DNA from: Malurus cyaneus samueli
Taxonomy: Eukaryota > Chordata > Aves > Passeriformes > Maluridae
Direction of reading: 5' to 3'
DNA length: 64,000 nucleotides
Assembly (NCBI GenBank): GCA_009741485.1
Contig: CM019214.1
Span: forward strand, 50,253,284-50,317,283
Shown here: positions 34,298-46,105 of the stretch, piece after piece
Numbering within the stretch: position 1 is the first letter of the stretch
How the letters are laid out: the number at the start of each line of letters is the position of its first letter
The notes under the pieces: model-generated
Database searches by the model: none
What the model saw: only the letters and a program-made list of their open reading frames with translations
What the model was told of the DNA's origin: nothing
Translations under genes and position numbers: made by a program

Positions 34298-37200
34298 AGG
34301 TAGAACTCATACTTTATCTTTCGTGCGCAAATCTTCTTTGTCTCATTGAGACAGGTATCTACTTGTGATACCTGTCCTGGTCCAGATCACCCTTAGCTTG
34401 TTACTTCAAAACTTTGTGATTGGTTACTGTTCCCAGTCATCATCTTCTTCTAATTGCTTTTCCAACCGATGTGTGAAACATTGCAGGTGCTGATCCTATC
34501 ACCTTTCTGCAGGCCATTTCTTCCCCTAAACTCGGTCAAGGTTGTGTCAGGTTTGATATTCTGCTCCGTCAGTTTTAAGCTGTTTACTGTTTTCTTATTA
34601 TTGTGCCTTTAATTTGATTTTTTTCCTTGAGAATTTACTATATTTTTTTCTTTTTTTTTACTAATACAACTGTCGAGCCTACTTTTTCTGTTAAGTTTAT
34701 CTTCTGCGTGGAGACTAGCTTAAGAATACTGCTTGCGCTCGAGCTCGATGAAATTAATTTTTGGTTTGACGTTTGGGTGGCAAGAACAGGTTGTAGCCCT
34801 TAACTTTGGTTTGAGACAATGGCCCTGCTGGGTACTATTACCACACCCCTGCACACTTCTTGGCGCTGGTGCTTCTTATTTCGCTTCTCCCCAAACTGGC
34901 ACCAAGTGTGATTTAACCACAAATCCCATGCAGTCAGCTACCTAATTAAGAACTCTATATTTAGACTCTTCACACTGGATTGCTGCCCGAAATATTATGC
35001 AAGCAGCGATTCTCCACTAGGTTTCTTTTAATGCTATGAAGGGGTGCCATAGTTCGACTTAAGCTCGAATTAAGAAGCCCTAACCTTGAGGGATCAGCGA
35101 CCCAGGTATAATAGCTGCCGGGAACATCGAATATTTACAAAACCGGGTATATTCCAAATAAGTGGCTGCGAGCAACTCCTAGACCCTTGACACTACCTTT
35201 TCTTGGAATTTTGATTAGCAGAACACTGCTGGAACCAGGAATGGAAAGTGCTTAAATACCTCGTCATCCGCCTTTTCTTTCCAATCCTTTCTCCAACCCT
35301 CTTTTCACTTGATTTCTTTCTCGTCCTCTCTAATTCTTTCCTCATTCAGCATTCACTTTCCCTTTTCTTTCAGTGTGATCTTGCAGTAAAATCCCTTCTC
35401 TCCAATCATTACATTAGTGACTCAACCCTCGGCTCTCTACATGATTTTCTATTCTCTAAGTCCCGGTTTGTATATCTGCAACATTGCTTCCGACCCCTTT
35501 CTCGTCTCCACATCCGTTTAAGTTTGTCTCCATACTACGTTACCGTTTCCAGTTCTTCTTGTCAGTCCTCCGACTTGACTAGTCTTCTCTCCAACTTATC
35601 CCATTCTCCCTGCCAATATGTCCCCGCATTTTTCCCTGAAATTTTCCCCAGATTTCGCCTTATGGTATTTCCTCTCTTCATTCGAATCCGTCCCTGTTCT
35701 TTCTGACCCTATTCCCAATTCCGCACATCGACACGTCTCCCCATCCATCCATGTACATAGTTCCCTCCTTCGGTCGTCCCTTCCACAAAAGCCTCACTAA
35801 TTGAATATGCATACAAGCCGTACGATAGCGCACTGTTAAGTGGGACGTAGCGGGATATACGGAGGTTCTTTCCCATTCTTGTACATTCTTCACTTCCAAG
35901 CTTTCGATGGGCGCCCTTAAGGTTTGGTCTTCTAAGTTCACTTACTTGTGACATTAGATCGCTTGTAAGTGGACAATATTACTAATCCTTCCCCAGACAA
36001 TGTGTCTGCCGTAACTGTGGACTCAATCAGGGCCGGTCATCGTGCCTTGGGCGTGCCCCCTGACGGCGTAGTTAGAAAAATTTTATATTCAGGGAATTCA
36101 TGGTAATTATGATACACCATCCCTGCAGTATTTTTAAGAACTCTCCTCTTCAACAATGCCATTCGACTCCTAACTCAGTGAATGCCCCTTTCGTTCTTGT
36201 TCTCCTTGTTGTGCTCGCTTCTCTGTTTTTGCCAGCCAGTTCCGCATACCTAATTCATACCTCGCATAGCTCTCTTTTTCGTAACCTCCTTCTTTATATT
36301 ATTCCAGGGAAGAACCTGAGACACAAATCCAGTCCCCGGCTCTACTTTTCTGTATGTTTTATTATCAAGTTTTTCTAATTTGATTATCCACATGTTTCGA
36401 TGATGAAAGATTGCGTGGACGTACCGACTCAAGGTTGAGATAGAAATTTATAATAAAATTGCATACTCAGGGTTTCTGCTCTCTGAGTTTTTCAGTTAAT
36501 ATGCTGGAAGCATGTATTAGGTATTGAGTCTTCTAATCTTAAACCCAATGTGTTCGGGTCCCGTGATTACTCTATCACCATTTGCCCTTGACTCCCCTGA
36601 GGTCTACCAGTGTGTCCACTTACCAATTACCCAGTGTGCTCCCTTATAAATAAAACACATATCCTTCCATAAAAACCGTCATGAGTTTCCATATAATCTG
36701 GAAAGTTTAGCTAACAAGTGGTAGTTTCTTTCAATGAAAGCTAGACCAGTTATGCCCGGAGGATTGGGTAGGACATATTTGCAGGGCGAGACAACAGGAT
36801 TTTGTATTAAGAATGTATATATCCACTATAGACACAGTAAGTTGTTCTTGGTCACAAATGTTGGGTTTGTCCTTCTTCTGTTGAAATAGGCAAGAAGAGT
36901 TGGTGAGCTTGTCCCTTGGTGCCTTAATAGGAAGTACTTACCAAGTTTACGATATGGAGTCATGGGAATTGAGAGTGGAGATAATTTCACCATTCTATCC
37001 TATCTGTTAAAACCTATTCGAAACTACGATGTTATGGTATAATTAAAGTATAGAGTTCTTTCCCACAATTTTAAATTCGAGTTCAAAAATTACACTTCTA
37101 TTGCTAGAAATCTCTTAGATATTAAATTGCCATGGGTGGGAATTATGAACGAGTCTCCTTAAGGAAGACGCACTACTAAGTTTATTTTCCTTTATTAATT

Positions 37201-38781
37201 AAAGACATCTTTGGTCTTAGTGAGTGAAGCGGATCATCTGTGAAAAATGGTGCAACATTTCCCCTTCACCAAAACGAACAAAATAAGACGACTCCCATTC
37301 CCTTTAACTATCCCATTTGTTACACTCTAGTTCTCTCTAGCCTTGCTCATTTATAGTTCCCCCAGACCTCTGAGAAGTGAATCCCATTTGTCTAAAACCT
37401 AATATGGATTTGTTGGTAGCTCAGCATGTACAGTGACTCACAAGAGAGGGAAAAACCCAATGATGGGTGTTGAGCGAAATCACTTTAGAAACAAATCCAA
37501 TGTTACACACTACTCTGCCGAGCTAGAGGAGTATCATCAACAAGCTTATATTCACCATATCCTCTCCTCTCTCAACAATTGCCACCTCCTATTAAGCTTG
37601 CCAACCTTCCCTCAACTTAATATTAACTCAGTTAGTATGTACTATTATCGATTTCTTTTTTCCAACAAAATAACCCGCACCCACCTCTCAGCCTCCTTTC
37701 CTTAGAGCCAACCCACTTCAAGTAAATTCCCAGTTTTTTGTGTTGAATGAAACGCACTCTAGATTGTCCCTAGTGTCCTGGCCTTTCCCTGTGCACATCA
37801 AGTCTACAGTCTTTTAAGTAATGCACTGTCCCATGATATTTCTCTCCTCACAGTTCTCTTACTGCCACTCCCTTTGGCTCTCAATAATACCACCTACTGC
37901 TCCATGCTTCGAGTTTGTTTGAGTGTAATACAATTTTTATCATTATCCAAAATAGCTCTCTTCCCTACAGGGCTGGATTTGGCTCATTTGTAATACATCC
38001 GTGGAGAGTGGCAGAATGGGTTGCTCCAGCCAATCCTCTGTGGAATTGTCGTCGCATATTATGTCTTTTGCGTAGTTATAAAGGAAAGTATCAAAGAATA
38101 ATCACACCCTTTTTTGGAATGATGAAATAGCCGACTCGGCGAAATGGAGGAGTACCTTGATAATTCGCCGTATGCGTGGGATCGGGCGGAGATCAAGGTG
38201 GTATCCAATTCTGCGCGTACAAATCCTTTTATAATGATATATTTCCCTCTCCTCCTACGTAAAATTTGAAATCGTGCGATTGCTGGAACCTGACTGGTGG
38301 TATATCCATAACATAAACCACTCTTCGTCAATTTCTTCCTCTTACTTTGGCTAAATTTCCACTCATGGATAGACTAGGGGAACTGCAATTCTCTCAGATC
38401 CCTTGTGATAGAGCAATCCCAGACCCATGATATTCCTCGCATTTGATGTTTCTTAGATCTCTTCAATTTCTAGGTTTAATAAAAAAATAAACAATTGTTG
38501 GGGCGTACAATAGTTGCGGACCCTATATGTGTCTTAAATGGTGTCTGTTAGTCGACATTGGCCCAGGACATTTATTTTTTAAAATCCCAAGTTGAGGTGT
38601 TTTGCATCCATATATATTATATACCACAAATTCCCTCTACTGGGAGTAATGTATCTTGTGGACTAATGTGAGGTAGATCACCCGACCTGGGTGTCTGTAG
38701 ATATTTTGCGCTCGTGAGGCGGTTAAAAACTCTTAGATCGTCCATGTAAACGCAGAACTGTAGAAAGATCCTTGTATGTTG
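34298..38781. other. Insertion-swollen noisy copy of 40,674 to about 43,300
   Basis: After 34,297 contig 2 stops matching closely but stays collinear with contig 3. Anchors are CCTTTTCTTGGAATTTTGATT (35,196 / 41,189), TATGCCCGGAGGATTG (36,751 / 42,081) and AATTTGAAATCGTG (38,266 / 43,041). Between the first two anchors the noisy copy is about 1,555 bp against 892 bp, so it is swollen by insertions. Open frames here, including 152 codons at 35,248-35,706, come from inserted pyrimidine-rich sequence and are not genes. Confidence 0.85.
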
Positions 38782-38806
38782 NNNNNNNNNNNNNNNNNNN
38801 NNNNNN
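38782..38806. other. Assembly gap, 25 N
   Basis: Exactly 25 N. The right flank from 38,821 matches 32,433 onward in the contig to the left, so the flanks overlap by more than 4 kb and the gap is not a true unknown interval. Confidence 0.98.
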
Positions 38807-40304
38807 CCATTGTGATAATACTATTGGTTGTTTCTCTAAGCATATGAATATCAAATTTGTCCTCCTTTTTTTTTTGGGGGGGGGGGTGGTGTATTTAGAT
38901 GGTTGAACTGAAGAGAAAAAGGAATTACTGCTGCAGAGTTCATAGCTCCCTGATCTCCATTTTGTGCAGTAGCCACTTGATTATTTCTAATTTCCAAGCA
39001 AGAATAAGTATTTTATTTAAAAAAAATTTATACCAGGATCCATATTTTGCTCCACTGAGTGGAAATGGGAATGTTCTAGCACGATGACAGATGGCAAAAT
39101 CAGTGTCTGTGTACTTCTACCATATTTGAAATGCAAAAGTGAAAAAAAAAAAAAAAAAAGACAAGTGAACTTATTATAAATTAGCCCTTATTTTTTCAAT
39201 TTTGTTTCTGGTTCAAGTTGCAAAAGAATAAATTTGAAACAATCTATTAAAGGCAGTTATGCAAAAAAAAAAAAAAAAAAAAAAAAGTATGAATGATAGC
39301 TTCCTATAGAGCATTGAGACGACTGCACAACAAGGATGCAATTTCATGCCCTTATAACTAACATTTCAAAAAAGGTGTAATTTGAATTTCACTCTTGTCA
39401 GCAGTGATTATGATCTAACTTAGCCTTTTCTTGGGTGAAAATGTTTTACCACTGGATTCCTGAATTTATTAAAGATTCTGTCCTTCTGACATTAACTCCA
39501 CTTTTAGTAGTCAGGTCTGATTAACTCTGTCCCAGAGCTAAAATTGTACCAGACATAACCCCATTAGTTTACCAGCATGGTTATATTCAGTTTATGTTCT
39601 CTCTTTCAAAACAGCAATGATACACAGACTTTCTTTTATAAGGGGGAAATCTTCCATCCTTACTCATGGCACTCTTTGATTAACACCATTCACTTCAGTT
39701 GGGCTGCTTGTCATCCCATGTTTTCTCAGCCTGAGTTAAGGTATTGGAACATATGTGATAACCACTGTTTTCTTGCATTTTTACTTTACATTTGTACTTT
39801 ACATTACATTGCATTGTCCAGGTTTTTAAACAAATGTTAAATTCCATATAAACTCAGTCAACACAATTAGTATTGCCTTAAGAAGCTGAGAAGAAGCTAG
39901 GGACCTTAATTGAAATATGTAATGTTCTTTGAAACCATGACAAATAAAAAGCTTCTGTGATGGATTGGCAGATAAGACACAACAAATGGGCTTCTCTTCT
40001 GAAATTACAGCTAAAACAGAGATAGACTGTCATGGGATGTAAAGTGACTATGAAGCTACATGAACCCAAACAAAGCTGAATCCTGCTCTCCAGTATAACC
40101 ATTTTACAGTGACAATATCACACAGAGAAGTAATTTTATGAATATTGAAGATAAAGCCCTTCATAAGGAAAATACAGTCTATATTCAACTTTAATGAAAG
40201 CATAATTTTATTTGATCATTTCTAAATAATACTCATCAAATCAATCAATCATTTTCATATTTTTGGTGTTTTGATTTTATGGTTTATTTTTGGGTTTTTT
40301 TTGG

Positions 40305-40335
<31 letters not shown>

Positions 40336-40673
40336 ACGGATCATCTACAGACCCTGTCTATTATTTTCTTTCAAGAGTCTGCAAATTAAAAAAAAAAAAC
40401 AAACCAAATGAACTCCCCAAGAGGCCAAGATTAATTAGGCTGTAATTGTAATTAATTCAATTGCAATGTTCTGTTTTCAGCTGTATTTTCAGACTTCACA
40501 GTTTTAAGTCTACTAAGTACTTACCATTTGATTTTGCATTATGTAAGTTTCTTAACTGAAATATATCACAATGTGGAGTAGAATGTGTAACAGCAATGCA
40601 AACATATTATGTTAATATTACTAAATTTATCAACCCGAGATGTTCTTTTAAAATATAGTAGTCAATTACCTCA
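38807..40673. repeat. Second clean copy of 32,419-34,297
   Basis: Start of contig 3, essentially the same sequence as 32,419-34,297. The first ~100 bases are slightly ragged. It carries the same open frame (39,577-39,840) and the same poly-A and poly-T tracts at altered lengths. It is one locus represented twice. Confidence 0.92.
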
Positions 40674-43640
40674 GTGGATACACTTTTCTTTGTCCAATTT
40701 TGATTTTTATTATTTGTACTGTCCTATTGTACAATTTATTGTTACTGACCCTCTTCTTTTATTGTTTTAATCAATTGTAAATTATGTCTATATTTCTGCA
40801 GGTCATCTTCATACTGGTCAAGGCTGTGATTATTTTATTTTCCTTTTTGTACTAACACACATCAGCCCTTTTCTGTTATTACTTATGAGAGACTGGAAGG
40901 ATTGCTGGCTTGAAATATTTTTGGTGTGAGTGTGGTGGAAGGAACAGGTTGGGCCCTAACTTTGGTGAGACAATGCCCTGCTCTGCACACCCCACACTCT
41001 GGGGCTCTATTCCAGCCCTGCAGTGACCACCAATCCCTGGCACACCAAAGACAATGCTCCACACCTGGTCCTGGAGCCCCATCCCTGTTCCTGAGCGGCC
41101 AAATAACCAGAAGCCCCACCTGGGGGAAGGGCCCAGGAAAGCCAAATGATATTTAACCATAGACACGAGGGGAACATAAATCTTGACACCTTTTCTTGGA
41201 ATTTTGATTCGCAGAACACTGCTGGAACCAGGAGTGGAAGCTAAACATTTTCTTTTTTATACCTTTGCTGTCTTTCTATTTTTTTCCTTCTTATTACCCT
41301 TTCTAGGAGTTTTGAGTAACTTAAAATTAAACAGGCTTGAAGTTTGCTAAATTGAATGGGTGAAGTTAATGTTTTGAGAAGTGTTCTCTGTTGATTGAAT
41401 GCTGCTCTAAAACTTCTGCCAAAGGTCTCTGATTTTCTGAAATTGCCAGTTATGTTTCTTTCATTGTTTTGACCTCCTGAGAACAGCTTGATGACATTTC
41501 TCCTGTGCGTCCAACTCACTATATGAGAGCTGTAAGCCCTGTTAAGAGTGTCATTGATTGAGTTTTCTGGGGCCTTAAATTTGTATTGATTATGTTGCTA
41601 TATCTATATATATATCCAGCAATGGGGTAATGTTAGAAATAATATATTATTCCAGCTGTTATTTTTTAAGAACTCTTCTCCAACAAATGCTATCCTACAG
41701 AAGCTTTCCTTCTGTTCTCCTTTGCTCTGTCTCTGTTTTTGCCAAGCATTAAATCCTAATTCATATTGCTGCAAGCTCTTCTTTCTCCTCTCTTTTATTT
41801 GTTACTTTTACTGATGTTTTTATCATTTCTTAATTTTCAAAGTCTTTTTTTACATTGAAGAGTTCTGGGAGGTCAAGGTGAGAGAAATAAAAAAAATGAG
41901 TTCTTGTCAGTATATGTGGATGGAAATGAAATCTTACTAATTATAAACAATTTTGGTCATTAAAAGGGCATTTGTTGTACTGTGCCACCAAAATATTCTA
42001 TATAAAATAAAACGCATATTCTTTTAAAGGTCAGTATTAATCTAATATTTAAAACGTTAGTTTCAATGAAAGTAGACAGTTATGCCCGGAGGATTGTAGA
42101 ATGCAGAGTCTACACTTTGATAAGGAATTGAAAAAAATAAACACAGTTGGTCTGGAAAAGTCTTTCCTTTTCTTCTATAAAAGAAAGGTGTTTAAGAATC
42201 TCCAAGTAAAAAACATGAATGAAATTAGCCATGCCATTTAAACATCAAATACTGTGATAAGTGGTCTACTTTTTGCTCCCTCATTTGTGAAATCTCTTTA
42301 GATATTAAATGCCATGTGGAATTTATTACCCTAAGAAACTACTAAGTTTATTTCTTTATTAATAAAGCACTTGGTGCTGTGAGGTCCTGAAGGACATTTC
42401 TTCACAAGAACAAAAAGACGCTACATTGACACTTGGCTTCTGCTTCCATTTAACTCATAGACCTGTGAGAAGTGCATCAGTTAAAAATAATTACTTTAGG
42501 TCATGTACAGAGACAAGGAGAAAAACCATATTTGTTACAGATTTAGAAATCAAGGTAACATATCTTGCCCTGGGAGAAAATACGAGCTATTTGCATATGA
42601 TAATTTCCTCAAAATTGCTTATTAAGGTTGTAACTTCTAAGACTTAATAATATTACTTGTACTACAATAGATTTTTTTTCCCCAAAGCGACCACTGTCTT
42701 CCCCTTTCTTTAGAGCAAACATTCAAGTAATTTTTGTTTTAATAGCATCTAGATGTAATGTCAGCTTTGAAGTTCATACAGTTTTTAAAGTAAGCACAGT
42801 ATTGTTCTCAGCTCTAAAGTTTATGCAACTTTTTAAGTAACACAATGTTTTTCTTCATTTTTATTAATCAATTTTTCATAAAATTAGTTCTTCAGGTTGT
42901 CTTTTAGTTCTAGTGTTTGCAAATGTGGTGGATATATGTGACTATAAAAAAATTTCAAAAGAACATTTTTGGATAGTAGATAGAAGTACCTGATAGGTAT
43001 GGGAGATCAAGGAGACATGGAATTTTATGATTTTCTTCTAAATTTGAAATCGTGGGAACTTATAATAAAACCATTTTAGTTTGTTCTTTTTTTATTATAT
43101 AACTTAATAGGAAATCCCAGCTGATATTTCCATTTTTTTAACTTCATTCTAGTTTAAAAACAATTTGCTCATATTGACAAATTCTTCTGTTATCACTGCC
43201 CCATTTATTTTTAAGTGATTTGCAACCTTTATACAATTTCAGTTTTGATGGTTTGGATAGTGTAAAGATATTCCGAGCTACATAGTGTCTGTAGAAGACT
43301 GTAAGAATTGTTTGCTTCTTTACTAAATATTTATCAGTGGGATTAAAATGATTTTTTTCTTGAAGTGAGAGACTTACTGAGGAAGAGGAAAGAGCAAGAC
43401 AAGATGGGGCTTTGGTCAGTTTAAACAGGATTAGGAGGGAAAGTTGTCACAGGGCATAAAATTGTGAGAAAAAAGGTCCAACTGGAATCAACAATTATTA
43501 TTGCTAATTTTATAGAAAGCACTTATGAGTGGAGTGAAAAAACATGCACAAACAAGTTTGCAAATTCATAAAAAAGATGAAGAAATTTAAATTGGAAAAA
43601 AATTATTTGCTGGGTGATTGAATATGAAAATAATGGAAAA
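40674..43640. other. Unique AT-rich DNA with one GC-rich island
   Basis: This is the clean version of the noisy 34,298-38,781 block. It is mostly AT-rich and featureless. The GC-rich part (about 40,925-41,240) is listed separately. A short (TA) patch lies at about 41,605-41,615. No gene is seen; the longest frames (95, 92 and 78 codons) lie in or beside the GC-rich part and have no recognisable domain. Confidence 0.55.
40925..41240. other. GC-rich unclassified block, possibly LTR-derived
   Basis: A sharp shift to high GC against AT-rich flanks. It ends with CCAAATGATATTTAACC (TATA-like, near 41,140-41,155) and the AACACTGCTGGAACCAGGA segment near 41,215-41,235. Compositional contrast and a TATA-like motif would fit an old retroviral LTR, but I do not recognise a family. 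Open frames on both strands here are a by-product of GC content. Confidence 0.3.
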
Positions 43641-43800
43641 ATCACAAAATCAGAGAATGGGTCAGGTTGGAAGGGACAACAGTGATTTATCTGGTCCAAA
43701 CTCCCTACTTGAGCAGGGTCACCCTAAAGCACATTGCACAACTGTTGCATCTAGATGGTTCTTGAATATCTCCAGTGAAAATGAACATTTAGTTCCTTTT
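43641..43800 (-). mobile_element. CR1 LINE 3' tail, antisense
   Basis: Complement of a CR1 3' end. It starts with the tail ATCACAAAATCAGAGAATGG (43,641-43,660), followed by GGTTGGAAGGGACAACAGTG, TCCCTACTTGAGCAGGGTCA and a GGTTCTTGAATATCTCCAGT segment (43,757-43,776). It is short (about 160 bp), moderately diverged and non-coding. Confidence 0.9.
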
Positions 43801-44398
43801 GTATTTATTACATATTGCTGTAGCCTGCAGTTGCTGATTTTAAAACAGCAGATTTTCAAGATACTAGATTTTTTTTTTTTTTTTTTTTCACCACACAAAT
43901 CTGGGATCCCAGCATCACAAAAAAATAAGTGACTAGGATGAACATCCTGAAATAGTCTTGCAAAGTTGTGAGTTTTGTCTGTCATAAACAACTAACCTTT
44001 CACTTTCAAAGTTTGAAGTATCTCTGCAGTAAAGGCATTGAATTTTACAAAGTTATTCAGGCAGTCTGGCCTTTCACAACGGACCAAGGAAAGGGAAGAT
44101 GCTGGCAGTTGTCTTCAAGAGTTCACCTCTTACTTGCTTTCAAAGTTCTATTTTTCTGTTCTGCACATCAAGCAGGGCTTCGGCCAGCCAATATTTTTTA
44201 TTTAATAATTCCCTAACAGGCAGTCAGTGGTCTAGCTCAATAAAAAGATGTCAGAATATAGCAGGGTAAACACAAAAGAAAGGCATGTTACGATACGGTT
44301 GAAGTACAGGAGAGCAAAGAAAGTGAAGCCTCTGTGAATAAAAGCTGAAAATACAGTAAAAAAACACAAAAAAGTAGAGTGTTAGAAAAATAATAAAT
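43801..44398. other. Anonymous DNA before the purine tract
   Basis: Contains a T run at about 43,870-43,889 and short open frames (82-90 codons) without recognisable domains. No named repeat is seen. Confidence 0.5.
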
Positions 44399-44464
44399 AA
44401 AAAAAAAAAAAAACAAAGAGAAGAAAGAAAGAAATAGAAAAGAAGGGTGGGGGGGGGGGGGGGG
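44399..44464. repeat. Homopurine tract with A15 and G16 runs
   Basis: A15 (44,399-44,413) leads, after one C, into AAAGAGAAGAAAGAAAG-type purine sequence and ends in G16 (44,449-44,464), broken by only a few pyrimidines. Long G runs can form G-quadruplexes and purine tracts can form triplexes. Such tracts also impede sequencing, and the duplicate contig begins only about 100 bp downstream of here (44,569 / 60,166). Confidence 0.9.
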
Positions 44465-45115
44465 TGGTGTGGGACAGGGACAGAGTGGACAGGGGTTAGG
44501 TGGAAACATATCACTTCCAGGACTCACAATGACATGTCATTGTTCCCCTCCATCTGATCTTCTGGGTGGTGAGGATCCCCCGCCATGCTGAAGAGTACAG
44601 AATCCAGTGGATTTTTAAGTTTTGACCAGGTGGGATGCCCCACACATGTCCCTGGGGAGGGCAAGTTTGACACTGCCCTTGCAACACTATTGATCCTGTT
44701 GACATCTCTGGTGCAGCATCTGGGGACCCTTTGGGAGGGGGGGGTGGATGGGGATGGTGACTTGATGCCAGCACCCCCTTGGCTGTCCTTTTTATGGATA
44801 AGATTTTCCTGGGGTGAAGGGACCCCTTCAGCTTGGCTCCTCTGGACCTTCACTGCCTCCAACCAGAGGCTTTCTCACCACACAGCCAAAGCCTCTCCCC
44901 CTCCCCATCCTTGGGTGTCAGGGTCTGTGCTGCCCTGATAGCCCTGGGGCTGTAGGCTCCATCCTGTAGGTGCTAAGCCTGATCCCTCTGTGAATTTACT
45001 CTTTTTGCCCAGCTCAGATCTGAGTCACTACCTTATCTCCATCAGGGAGTAGTTGAGGGCCTCAGGCAGGACCCCCTCTTCACCCTGCTGTCCTCTTCTC
45101 TGCAGCTTTTGTAAT
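44465..45115. other. GC-rich unclassified block
   Basis: High-GC sequence with C-rich stretches. It carries frames of 117 codons (plus, 44,585-44,938) and 112 codons (minus, 44,524-44,862), neither with a recognisable domain. An 18-bp perfect palindrome lies at 44,526-44,543. Abrupt composition borders suggest an old repeat, but I cannot name one. The noisy duplicate (60,166-60,715) breaks both frames, so it cannot be used to test coding. Confidence 0.35.
44526..44543. other. 18-bp perfect palindrome
   Basis: ACAATGACATGTCATTGT equals its own reverse complement. It lies at the left of the GC-rich block. Its role is unknown. Confidence 0.95.
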
Positions 45116-45590
45116 ACAGTTTTGCTATATTAGGCAAAAGTCCTTCAAAAAAATGTTTAAGTCATAAACAATAACATTTTAGTCTCTGACATGGCCAAGG
45201 AAAAAGACTAGTCATACATCATCTTTACTAAAATTAGTTTAATTTAGGTGATAGTTTTGGGGGGTTTTTTAGGTATCATGCAGTCAAAATGATAGTTCTT
45301 ACATTGCTTATCTTATGAAGCTCTTCATATTTCCTTCACAAATTTCAGTAAAAATTTAGTATCCTTGCTGTCAGGATTTTCATTTTCATGTCATAATTGC
45401 CAAAACCACAAATCAAATGTGTTCAACACTACTATTCTAATAATGTTTCTGTGAATAGAAGCTCTTATTGCAATTAAATTCCAATCGGTTTGTAATACCA
45501 TCATGTCAAATTTATTTCATATTTCTTTGTCTTTTCCAAGAAAACATACATGAATGAGAAAGATTAGTTATCTTGTTTGAACAACAAAGA
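45116..45590. other. Anonymous AT-rich DNA
   Basis: No gene or repeat is recognised between the GC-rich block and the CR1 tail. The noisy duplicate is about 60,716-61,169. Confidence 0.5.
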
Positions 45591-45740
45591 TCATAGAATC
45601 ATAGAATGGTTTGAGTTGGAAGGGATATTAAAGATCTTCTCATTCCACCCCTCTGCCATGGGCAGGGCCACCTTCCACGGGACCAGGGTGTTCAAAGCCC
45701 CATCTAACCTGGTTTTGATCCCCATGGTTCGAGGTTGGCA
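45591..45740 (-). mobile_element. CR1 LINE 3' tail, antisense
   Basis: The clearest CR1 end in the window. It starts TCATAGAATCATAGAATGG (the tandem tail repeat on the complementary strand), then GAGTTGGAAGGGATATTAAA, CTGCCATGGGCAGGGCCACC and CAAAGCCCCATCTAACCTGG. Only about 150 bp are recognisable; the remainder fades into unique DNA near 45,740. The noisy duplicate is 61,170-61,318. Confidence 0.93.
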
Positions 45741-46105
45741 AATATTTTATCATCTCAACCAATACAATCTTAGCAGATCTTCACATTTGTAAAAAAAAAA
45801 AAAAATATTTTATATCTAACAACATCATTTAAATATTTTATTCTGTTTAAACCTTGACAAAGAAGTAAAGTGATACACTGAAATGCATTTTAAATGAAAG
45901 ATAATAATAGTTTCTCAGGTACTCTTTAGAGCAAAAAACATACTGTAGTTAACCTCTCAGCATAGAAACTGCCTAATGTAAAGGTGATTTGGATTGCAAC
46001 ATGTAAGGATCATTAGCAGAGAATCAAAATAGTACTGAGATATCTGTATTGCACTATTTTACACGTAGATAAAGAAATAGAAGAACCGGCTCACAGTGTA
46101 CATCC
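45741..46105. other. Anonymous AT-rich DNA
   Basis: Includes an A14 run near 45,792. No feature is recognised between the CR1 tail and the LTR. Confidence 0.5.

Noticed and set aside
35248..35706. 152-codon plus-strand open frame
   Set aside because: It lies in insertion-swollen noisy sequence; the clean counterpart (about 41,245-41,500) has no such frame.
44251..44527. Proline- and phenylalanine-rich minus-strand frames
   Set aside because: They are translations of the homopurine tract and its G16 run.
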